Assembly (NCBI GenBank): GCA_037903475.1
Contig: JBAJFG010000071.1
Location: 1,880,001-1,944,000, forward strand
DNA length: 64,000 nt
Direction of reading: 5' to 3'
Source of the DNA: Ancylostoma caninum
Taxonomy: Eukaryota; Nematoda; Chromadorea; Rhabditida; Ancylostomatidae
The position numbers and the translations under genes are program-made. The notes beneath the pieces were generated by a model. It was not told the DNA's origin and searched no databases. It was given only the letters and a program-made list of their open reading frames with translations. Shown one piece after another: positions 12,601 through 23,761 of the stretch; the first letter of the stretch is position 1; every line of letters starts with the position of its first letter.

Positions 12601-15600
12601 ACGTAATACGTTGTGTCAAATTCAGTCATTACTGTCTCAACTTAGCACTATGGAGTCTTCTAACGATGCAGTTAGTATGCTCGAGTTACTTAGAAGCAAA
12701 TTTCCAGAAAAGACTCGCCATGAAGTGGCAAAGCGTCAGCACGCGTCCGGAACCACATGGAATTTAGAGCAGCTCATTGAAGGCCTGGAAGCCGTTGTCG
12801 AAGAGCTGGAAGCAATTGATGACTATCAGAGTCCATCGCAAACTACAGAGTATCATACTCATTCTGCAAGTCTTTCCCCGAGACGCAGCCGGTCTTCCTC
12901 GCCTCGATTTGGTCCCGAAATATGCTGCTTTTGTCGCTCGTCGAACCATCCGTCTTACAGATGTCGCCGTGATATGCCTGTGCGACAGCGTCGCCGCATT
13001 GCGAGAATGTTTGATCTATGCTGGATTTGTTTTCAACAAGGTCACTCTAGTCGTCACTGTAGAATGCAAGGTTGTCAGCGCTGCGGTAGAGATCACAACA
13101 TCCTTGTCTGTGATTACAGGAACAGCAGACGTCATTCACCAAGTCCATTTCGTCGCTCAACTTATGCAGAAGACGACAGAAGACAAAGCAGAACGCAGTA
13201 CAGGACGCCTCGCGGCAGATACCCTTCAAGAGAGTCGTCCTACGATGGTCAAAGGTCCCGTAATTCATCGTTCGACAGTCGTAGTAGTTCTTATGATCGA
13301 TATCGATCGAGGACTCGAAGTAACCAACGCCCATCCTTCGATTCTTCAAACCGTTTGTCACCAAATCCTCGTAGAGTATCATTTGCAGATCCAGTCAGGG
13401 ACGAAGCTTCATCAAAACATCGATATCGCCCTTGGAATAATCGCAATACCTCTCAAAATCATTCAGCTGTAATCAATTCGTCTTCAACTGAGTCTGAAGA
13501 CGAATACGCTACCGCTTTGTCTTGCTTAAACGCCTCACTACCATCTGAAAATGCTTCTAAAGAAACCTCGACAAGTCAAAAACCAGTCCTTATGCTTATT
13601 TCAGCAAGGATTTTTAGCAAGTATACCAATTTGCTGGAAGATATCAACATTCTTCTTGACTCCGGATCTCAAACTAGTTTTATTTCCAAGTCAGCAGTTA
13701 AACGCCTTGGTCTTCCTACGTACCACCCGAAACACCTGACAATCGTCACCCTTGGAGGTCACAGTACTTCTGATATGTCAACGTCCGCTGATGTTCAGCT
13801 TGTTGATTTGAACGGTAAAATTCTCAACTTTACCATGAATACTAAAGAACGCCTTACTGCACCTCACAACACTGCACCAATAACGAGGGAAGACGCCTTA
13901 GCAATCCTATCACTAGGAACAGAAGTCCATCCTGTACGTTCCACCGTGGTAACCCCAGAAATTCTTCTTGGCATTGACTACTTCTGGGACGTAGTCTCCA
14001 GAGAACCATCCAAGGTCTTACCATCAGGCATGGTTCTTACTCATACACGATTCGGGCCAATTATTTCTGGCACGGAGTTTTTTCACACAGCTCACGTTCT
14101 AACGGATCCACCTGACCTTGACGGTGATCATCAAGACGTGTCAAAGCTATGGGAACTCGATGCCATTGGCGTTACGGATAAGATCCAGCCCGGGACGAAG
14201 AAGAAAGTGAACGCACTGTTAAACAGTTCTTTAATACTGTCCAGGAAGTCGATGGTATGTTATTCGTGCAGTTCCCGTGGAAAATTAAGCATCCTCGTTT
14301 AGCTGACAACAAGCAGTTAGCCTTCAAACGCCTCCAAAGTCAGTACAAATCGCTGCAGAACAAGCCAGAGCTGTGGGCATCATACGCCAAGACGTTCGAA
14401 GATCAGATAACAGCAGGGATTATCGAAGAAGTTCAAGAGGACGTATTCGACGATCCAAGAGTCTACTACATACCACATCAAGCAGTGGTCAAGGAGAGCT
14501 CCACAACAGCTGTGAGAGTTGTTTTCGACGCGTCATCGCATTACAAAGGTGCAGCAAGCTTAAACGATTGTCTTTACCAAGGCCCTCCAATTCTTCCAAA
14601 TTTGTGTGGTCTGCTTCTTCGTGCAAGAACGTTCCCCTTCCTTCTGATTGCAGACGTGGAGAAGGCATTTCATCAAATCCGTCTGCAGGTAAATCAGCGA
14701 GATGCCACACGATTCTTATGGCTAAAAGATCCAAATCGTCCGCCTGCGGTGAACAATCTCCGGTTTTTCCGTTTTACACGTGTTCCGTTCGGAATAAACG
14801 CCTCACCCTTCCTTTTAGGGATATGCATTCCTTATTATCTCAGACGTGATCCGAATAATTCACTCCATAAGGAAGTAGAAAGGAACATCTACGTTGACAA
14901 CGTCCTCCTCGGAAGTGAATCAGAGCAGGAGACACTTGGTAAATATTAACAAGTCAAAGACACCTTCAAGGCAATGCATATGAACTTGCGCGAATTCCTC
15001 AGCAACTCAGCACAAGTTAACCACACGCTATTCTGCCACAAGACTGCGTGAAAAATCAGTCCAAAGTTAAGCTTCTTGGATTGCAGTGGAACTCCGAATT
15101 AGATACAATCGCTGTTTCCTTAAAAATGGCATCAATCAAAGTGAACTCAAAACGCACAGCTTTAAGAGCATTAGCGTCGACGTTTGATCCGTTGGGTTTG
15201 CTATCACCGTTCTTAGTAAAGTTTAAAATGTTCATTCAGGATCTCTGGAAAAAGCCCTATCAGTGGGACGAGCCTTTGGACGAAACAGATTTGAGCAGTT
15301 GGAACCAGCTCTTACGAGAAATTCAACATCCAATTGATCCCCTTCCTCGCCTATCACTAGTTCTTTCCACTCCATCTACGTACGAATTGATCGTATTCGG
15401 TGATGCATCCAAACGCATGTACTATTGTTGCGCGTATTTGATTACGCGCACGAATGATGACGTCGTTTCATGCCAATTAATTATGGCAAAAAGTCGTCTG
15501 GCACCTCTAAAAAGAGTTACGGTACCTCGTTTAGAACTTCTAGCAACCTACATTAGCGCTCGACTTGCGAAATTCATTATAAGCGAAATCGACCTAACTC

Positions 15601-18600
15601 TTCATTCCGTTCGCATTTTTTCGGACTCACAAATCGCCTTGTTTTGGATTCATTCCAACAGACCATTAAGACGTTCGTTCAGAACAAGGTTCAATCCATA
15701 CGGTCAATTATTGACAAATTAAAAGAGAAAAACATCTCCACAAAGTTCCACTACGTGCAAACAGAGGACAATCCGGGTGATTGTGCCACGCGCGGCTTGA
15801 ACTCAAACATCTCCAAAGACCACATTTGGTGGCATGGGCCATCCTTTCTTTACTTACAGGAACAACAATGGCCTCACAGTCAAATGGACTACTCTATACC
15901 ACCCGACGACGCTCCAGAAATGGAAAAGGAGTTCAAGAGTTTGGCTGTTTCCATTGAACACTGTCCACATCAATCAGATCTTCCATTTTCAAAAACAAAT
16001 AGTTATTGGAAATTAGTCCGTTCCTCAGTGTACGTTCTAAAATTCATCCGCCTCAAGATTCTAGCCCATCTCTCAAATCCTCAGCTTCAAAAAGCTTTGC
16101 CTGAACTGCGGAGTTGTTCTTCTGGATCAATGATTACGGCCAACGAAATTAAAGCTGCTACGTTGATACTTATAAAACAGCATTATGCTGAATCCTTCCA
16201 CATTCTGTTGAGGATGCCACTTGAACGCTTCAATGCACATCACTGTGAAGATGGTATTATACGTTGCTCACATCGGTTCGCAAATTCACGCATTCCTGCT
16301 GTCGACAACAATCCTATCTTGTTGATTCCTAGTCACAGCCTTACAAGAATGATCATCATAGAATATCATAAACGCGTTTTCCATTCAGGAACAAACGCGA
16401 CAATCGCCGCATTGCGTCAAACATATTTCATACCTACCTTCCGTTCAACAGTGTCTTCAGTACTGCGCAACTGCATCACCTGCAAAAAGCACAACGCGCT
16501 ACCATACAGGTACCCAAACATGCCGAATCTTCCAGCAGCTCGAGTCAACAGATCACGACCATTCCAAAAAGTCGGCTTAGATTACCTAGGCCCACTTAAG
16601 GTACTCGATGACATGAACTCAATTTCGAAAGTCTGGATATGCTTGTTCACTTGCATGGCTACTCGCGCTGTCCATTTGGAGGTAGTCAGAAACAACTCCA
16701 CAAAGGAATTTCTCCTAGCATTCCGTCGATTTGTGGCAAGGCGCGGTGTACCAGACGCTATTATCAGTGATAACTCCTCCACATTCGTGGCGGCGAATGA
16801 TTTCCTCCAGTCTGCACTTCTAGAGTTCTCAACAAGAGATCTGGTGAACGATTACTTGTGTAAACAAGGTGTATCCTGGAAGTTTCTGACCCCCCTTTCA
16901 CCATGGAAGGGCGGCTTCTATGAAAGATTGGTAGGTTTATTCAAATCCGCCTTCAAGAAGTGCGTAGCACCATCAACTTTACCGCTTTCACAACTTCACA
17001 CGATCGTCACCGAAATCGAAGCTATCCTTAACAGTAGGCCTTTGACATCGTTGTCGTCCTCAGCTGACGCAATTCTTCTCAGACCGATTGATTTTATTTC
17101 TCCCGAAGTCACACTCCAGTTAAACATACCTGGAGCACAGGCGGACTTCAATTACTTGCCACAAGGATCGACTCAAGAAAGTCTGGTAGCATGGCATCAA
17201 GAAACCCTAGCTGTTCTGGAAAAATTCTGGGACGTTTGGCATCGCGACTACCTATCGGCTTTAGCAGAAAGGCATCAGAGCCGTATTAGTCAAGGTCGAT
17301 CCACTCCACTCGCGCCTAAGATAGGACATCTTGTCATTATGGCAGACGATAGTCTGCCCAGAGGTCGATGGCCGCTCGCCATTATCGTGGAACTTCACAG
17401 TGACAGAAACAACACCGTTCGGACGGCCACAATTCGAACCGCCAGAGGAAAAACCCTCAAGCGGTCTATTAACCATCTGTACCCGTTGGAAATTACCGCT
17501 TCTCAAAGTGAGAAACCGTCTGAATCTAGTCCTACCGCCTTACCTCATCCTAGCGTTACGCCATCGAGGCCCCCACAAATTACTATTTCTTCAAAGGATG
17601 CAGTTTCTAGAGAAGTACTGCGGAAATCCGATTCTTCTAACTTAGTTCCCACTCGTATCCAGCCATCACGGCCCTCAAAAGTGGGAAAGTCTTATGCCCA
17701 GTTCAGATAACCTTGCCTCCTAGTCTCCTCCGTGCTCTTCTTGGTCCATCCTAGCGTCTTCTCCTTCATAGGGATGCAATTCATCCTCTCACTCCCTTCT
17801 TGAGTACAGTGGCAACCCATTCGTAACGGGACTCAAGCACGCGGCGCGGTCGCGCGCCGGCCAAAATAGTATTTTACGATTTTGGGCCCGGCGGCCGTTC
17901 TTTTTTGTTTCCGCGGCGTGTTTCTTCGCGTTTTTTGCAGGATTTCGTTAGAATCGCCTCCTAGCCCTATCCTCATCACTATTAAAGTGGAATTATCGTG
18001 TTGTCGTCTAAAAACACCCGTTTTTGCTTGCAGGTGCCGCATGTGGAACTATTGCATCATTATGGGGCCAACTTCGTTTCTAACGGTATTTTTGCGTCTA
18101 ATGCAACTCTTTTTGTTTCCCTTTCGTTACATTTACAACCTTTTGTTCCTTTTCAGTTCTGCATGCGGTGCATTTTTAGTTTTTGCTCATATATTGTCCA
18201 CGTTAGGGTGTCTTTAGACGACAACATTTGAGTATTTACTCCTATCACTTAGGTTCGTTTCACCTACTTCCTACAATTTTCGCCTCTCACCGCGCAGCTT
18301 TTTGCCTTTTGTGATTCTCTTTATTAGTACTTCAGAAATACATCGCATTCATTTTGCAATTTAACTTCACAGTTCATGACTCATCATGCTCAGCGTCATT
18401 ACTTCATCATTAGGCGCGCGCTACTCGATCATTATGATCTGTTTAGTATATTTCGCCTCAAAAATGACGATAGTTGAGTTTTCTTTTCGTCAAGTGCTCA
18501 CAACATCATATTCTAACTCACATATTTTGGTTGCTAGCATGTTTTGTTGTTTTTATTCCTAATAGAGTCTCAATCTCTCTTCAACTATCGTCATTTGCGA

Positions 18601-21600
18601 TCGTAGGAAATTGAAACGTAATCTATTTCGCCTCACTAATGTTGCGCGACACCTAGTCACAACTTTAGTGTTTCAGATATCGAGTTGCAATTGTTGCAAT
18701 TGTTATCGCGCGCTAAGTGTTCTGTTGTAATGGAGAAAGACAAGTCCGACCACTCGACGAACCAGGAGCCGTCGTATTCGAGGTCAGTTTCTCCGTCTTC
18801 AATATCCTCTGTGGTTATGGATTGGGCCAACGACATCGTGCCTGAAGCTGTTCCACCACCGCTTATTCCGCTTGAAAAACCCACGATGTCGCTGACCAAT
18901 AGGAATGCGCCTAACAATCCAAATCCTTCCAGTCCTGATTTGGACGTGGAGCTTCTCGAGCGTGTAGTTAAGGCCGCGCCTCAAGTAGCGAAGGAAGCCG
19001 CCGCAGTGCCCAGCCCAGCACCAGGAGTCGTGCCATTTTTGGCCGACATCCCCATCAAGGTAACAGAGACGCTCATTATTGGGCATGGGTTTAACGATAC
19101 CCCAGTAAAAGGTTCCCGCGCGCCTACCTCACTAGAGCTTGTAAACGCTTTATGTGCCGGCAATAGGACATTCTTCAACGTGCCGCACAAGGACGACGAC
19201 GAGTCCCAGGCGCAAGTCATCTCGCCGGATTCGCTCTTCGCCTCAAAGCTAGCGCAATCTCTTACTTTAGCGGCTAACATCAAGCATGTTTTCGAGATCA
19301 AACAACTATCCAATCGGGACTTTGCCCAGGTTGACGCGTTTCTGAAGCACGATCTTTTTGTATTGATCCGTGAATTAATCACGAGAGAGATCACAATTCC
19401 ATCACCTTCGCAGATCAAGGAAGGCTACAACGGAGACTTCGCCATCTTCCACGTGGTGTCCGCCGTGAAGGCACTTCCTTTGCAGGTCAATAATCTCACG
19501 CAGCTCCATGTGGAGATCGCCACTCATCCAGTCGGCCACGACCACATACCAACTATTCTGGAGTGGATAGATCGCCTCAATACGTTAGTGGCTAACATCA
19601 ACACACAGAAGAGCATTGTTCAGCGTGATCTTCTTCCGCGTTTTCTCTCGTACGATTCGTCTTCGGAAAAGATCGCTAAGTCTCTCCACCAGTCTCCGGT
19701 GTCCGCCTCGATTATTTGATCATGAGCGCTGATACGGCCCTGAATTACGCCTTCAATGACATCGCGTCACTCACAAAGGCACTTCAGGTTCGTTATCAAG
19801 TGGACCACTCATCGGCCCAGGAGCCTTCTAATTCTGCACAGATCCGTCCATCCAGCAGTCACTCCTGTAGCAGCCACCACAGTCCGCCACGCCAACCTTC
19901 CGTTGTTTCGGAAACTTGGCGCCGTCCAGCAGGGTCGCAGCGTCGTAGTCGTTCTCGTAGCCGCAGTCCTCAAAGGAAGCGATCGAGTCACAGTTTTATT
20001 CAGGACGTTTCCACCATTCCGCCTAAGCATTATTGCGTGTTCAAAGGTTGCGTGTTCTGCCACGGTAAGAGGCACTTCTCAGCGCTGTGTCCGGATGTGA
20101 AGCTCATTATGGAGCGTGCGGATATCCTCATTCAGGAAGGTCGTTGCATCAACTGCATTGGTGTCCATCCTCCGAACCTGTGCAGGAGGCGTAGCCCTTG
20201 CATGACTTGTCACGATCCTCATCATCATCATTCGATCTGCATGTTCAACAAGGACGACCACGTACTGACAATCGACACCGATGAAACTCCTAGCGCATTC
20301 TATCAGAGAGTGTCAAGGGAGTCTGCACGCATTTATCAGCACCATCATCCAGCTGCTGAGCAGGGCGAGTAGGTAGCCCATTATTTCGTGAACGCCTCAT
20401 TCAAACCTGACGGATTACCCGTTTAATGCTTACCGATGAAACTCAAATTTGTGTGAACATTTAAACTTAATTGAAAACATGATCTCATTTATCGAATCAC
20501 CCTTACACCGCAAGATTCATTTCGCCTCATTTTTTTGCAATCTCACAAAAACGGGTGCCCATCATGGGTCCTATTCATGTAATAATAATAAAATAATAAA
20601 TTGTCCGAAACGAATGAAGGCCTTGCTCAGTCTGCGTCATGAATATCTCTTTGAATTCTTTCTCTGTGGAACTTTCAAAACCCTCTCGTTTATTACCTTC
20701 GTGTTGAAGGGAAGCATTGTGCCTTGGCACTGTGTATAATAAATAAATAAATAAATACGCATATGGAAACCGCGTCTTTCTCTTTCGATCTCACTTCATT
20801 TGCTCACTTACCTCAATTCCCCTTCCCTTCTCATCACAGGGCGAGGAACAAAATGTCTCCACCTCGTCATTTCGCTGGCCCAGAAACGGCGCAAAAAGCG
20901 CTCAGTAGGAAATTTTTATTTTACACTTCGCCCAATTCAACCTCACACAACCTTCCTTCTTTCCATGGTCGACAACACGTGCTTCAATCGCTCACGATGC
21001 CATTCCACGTTCACCTACCTCAGCCAGTCCAACCCATGCCCGTCGTCACCACTAACTATCCAGCGTCAAGTTGCCGAGTCACAAGTACAAGAAGAACGAC
21101 TATCAGGAACATTTTTATGAATAAGCGTGTCGTTTTGCTTTCTCGCAAAGTCACTTGTGTACCGTCACTTCTACGCCGATTGCCTTCAACTTCCTCAGCC
21201 TCGACAACGTTATACCACAGCCCCCACGTGCCTGTAGCCGTAGGTAACATGTATGTATAACCTAACACGTAGATCTCTCTCTGACTCGTAGGTAAGTACC
21301 GCGGACACACTGTCGCCTGCCTCCGTGATCATCCGCCGTGTCTTCGCTCGCGCCGCATCGCCTGCGGTTGCCGAGTCCTGTGTAGTCGCTCGCGCCGCAT
21401 CGCCTGCGGTTGCCGAGTCCTGTGTAGTCGCTCGCCCCGCATCGCCTGCGGTTGCCGAGTCCTGTGTAGTCGCTCGCGCCGCATCGCCTGCGGTTGCCGA
21501 GTCCTGTGTCTTCGCTCGCGCCGCATCGCCTGCGATTGCCGAGTCCTGTGTCTTCGCTCGCGTCGCATCGCCTGCGGTTGCCGAGTCCTGTGTCTTCGCT

Positions 21601-23717
21601 CGCGCCGCATTGCCTGCGGTTGCCGAGTCCCGTATTTCGCTCGCTCCGCATCGCCTGCAGGTGCCGAGTCCCGTGTGTCGCTCGCTCCGCATCGCCTGCG
21701 GGTGCCGAGTCCTGCTTGAGGAGCTCCTTCGTTGGCCCGGCCCCGAGTGTCGTGAACGTCGCCACGACCTACTTGCGATCTCCGATACCCGGCCATTGGC
21801 GCGAATGCCCCCGCGCCCACGTCGACGTACCGGCCATCGCTTGGAGCGTCCTCAGTCTTCGTCTATCGTCTTCGCCAGCCGGTCTTCTCCAGTCTCGTCG
21901 GGTGGCAGCTGTGCCCAAAGTTAAACCCCTATCTCTTCTTCGCCTTATTCATCCTCCTACTAGGTATTTTGTACTAAGAGCGAGATAAACGCTAGACACG
22001 CAACTTGTTCTGTGATCGCTATCGAAACATAGGGTTTGACCCTCTTATCCATCTGACACTTATCGTTATTGCTCACACTTTGGGTTTACGTTGGTCAAGC
22101 GTACTTTCGCCTGAGGCACAGTTGTCGTATAAGGGTGTGGGCCCCAGCGAACCCCGATGCTGTCGTGGTGGCAGCCGTTCTATCAAGCTCCCCCCCCCCC
22201 CCACAACAGGATCCAAGAGGAGGCCAAAACCGATAAAATCAATAAATTCGATATTATCATGCGAAATGAACGTAACATTCGTGATCAGCACCTCGAATTA
22301 CCCCTGTATTCAAGTTTTCAGAGAAATCCATGACTTTGAATTTTGGGTCAATAGCGGGGCCGCTGAAGTACAATAGTACCCATCTCTGGGCTTTAGCCGT
22401 TTGGACAACAGAAAGTGTCCAACTGTACTTGTGTGTTGTGTATAGACGTGCGTAATCGTGTCCAACAACGTGGTTAGACATGTATAACCGGGATAGGGCT
22501 TGATGATCTGCAGTTTGCAAACAATGCCTAACTTATTCATATTTCTGTTCTAACCCTAAGGGTTCCTCATAATAGAACACAGCTGTGGTTGCTATCCAGC
22601 AATGAAGTACATTGATAGGAGGCGTCAGTGGTGCTAAATTTTCCGCGAACTCTGGAAAATAGGAAAAGAAAAAGTTTGGCACTGTTTGCAAAGTGTTGGA
22701 CACTTTTTGTTGTCCAAACGGCTAAAGGCCCATCTCTGCAGTATGCCACTGTTAGCCTACAAAAACGAAGTAGCGGTACGAAATGGATAAAATTTCCGTG
22801 TTCAGTACCTCAAACAACCCCTCAAGCAAAGTTTGCACGAGATATTTCACTTTGAAGCTTTGGGACAAGACTAGCTGAATATGTAGTGCCACCGAATCTT
22901 CCCATTTTCACGCAGTAACCTTGTTTGATAACTGTGCATTGAAATGGAACAGTACTATGCCATTATTGAAACCATCTATAAGAAGAGCGATATGAAGATC
23001 CTTTTTGGTGGAATAATGAAAACTACGCGACAAAAAAAAAACGAAGATTTTGTCGCATGGCCCTACCAAAAGTAGTGGATCATGCTTGCCCCAGTGAGCA
23101 CCGATTTCGAATTGTGCGTGCTGCTCCCGGAATACGAGGGCATAGCATATGGCCCAGTTGGCCACGCATTGCTCTGGGCTAAACCGCGCCGGAATACGGC
23201 TAACTATGTCCTGTGATAGTATTCGGCTGCAAACCAGGAATCATTTAGGCGCCAAAATTGACACATTTACCTAACCCCCTACAATAATCTTTCCAACGGA
23301 AGTAGTGTTACAGTGAAAAGTGAAAATGGCAATCGTACACATGAAATAACACCCCTGCATATTAACCAAACGAGCCTAGAAGGTACCACTTGAACCATGA
23401 CGCGCTCGGACACTTTTCCAAAACTTTTCTTGCACCAGTATCCTTAAACAAGAAACAGCAAATCGTTTTTGCAAAAGTCCTAGCGGATACGTCTCATATT
23501 TAAGATAAACGCTGAAAAATTACCTAAATGTGTGTCTTAGATGCTACTGAAACGCGATAGAGGAAAGTCAGTTATTACACAGGGGTTAGGCTAATGATAT
23601 GTCCTAACTGTGATGCAAGCTTTTTAACGAACTCACTATCACTGTTCATCTTGACTATGATTCCTTCAACCACAAATAATTGAAGAGACGCCGGAGATAG
23701 AGAAAGAGAGAGAGAGT

Positions 23718-23761
<44 letters not shown>

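Larger units (their letters stand above)
10408..22208 (+). mobile_element. Complete 11.8-kb BEL/Pao LTR retrotransposon
   Basis: Two LTRs of 458 and 461 bp start TG and end CA, differ by about ten substitutions plus small indels (roughly 2-3%), and are bounded by a perfect 5-bp duplication GGATC. Internally, in order, are a tRNA-Gly-type primer site, a 0.8-kb leader, gag with zinc knuckles, protease, RT with YVDN, RNase H, integrase, an extra pair of ORFs with zinc knuckles, a 42-bp tandem array and the 3' LTR. The order PR-RT-RH-IN with YVDN and the DUF1759/DUF1758-like blocks identify BEL/Pao. The gag-pol region carries at least five frameshifts or stops and cannot be functional. The element lies in intron 4 of the CTU2 homologue, on the opposite strand. 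Confidence 0.92.

Noticed and set aside
19809..20075. Minus-strand ORFs opposite extra ORF B
   Set aside because: Shadows of the plus-strand coding frame.
21340..21720. CRISPR-like array
   Set aside because: Units are contiguous with no unique spacers; the genome is eukaryotic.
21325..21924. Ala-rich ORFs on both strands over the 42-bp array
   Set aside because: A by-product of a 42-bp (14-codon) repeat without stops, reaching into the LTR.
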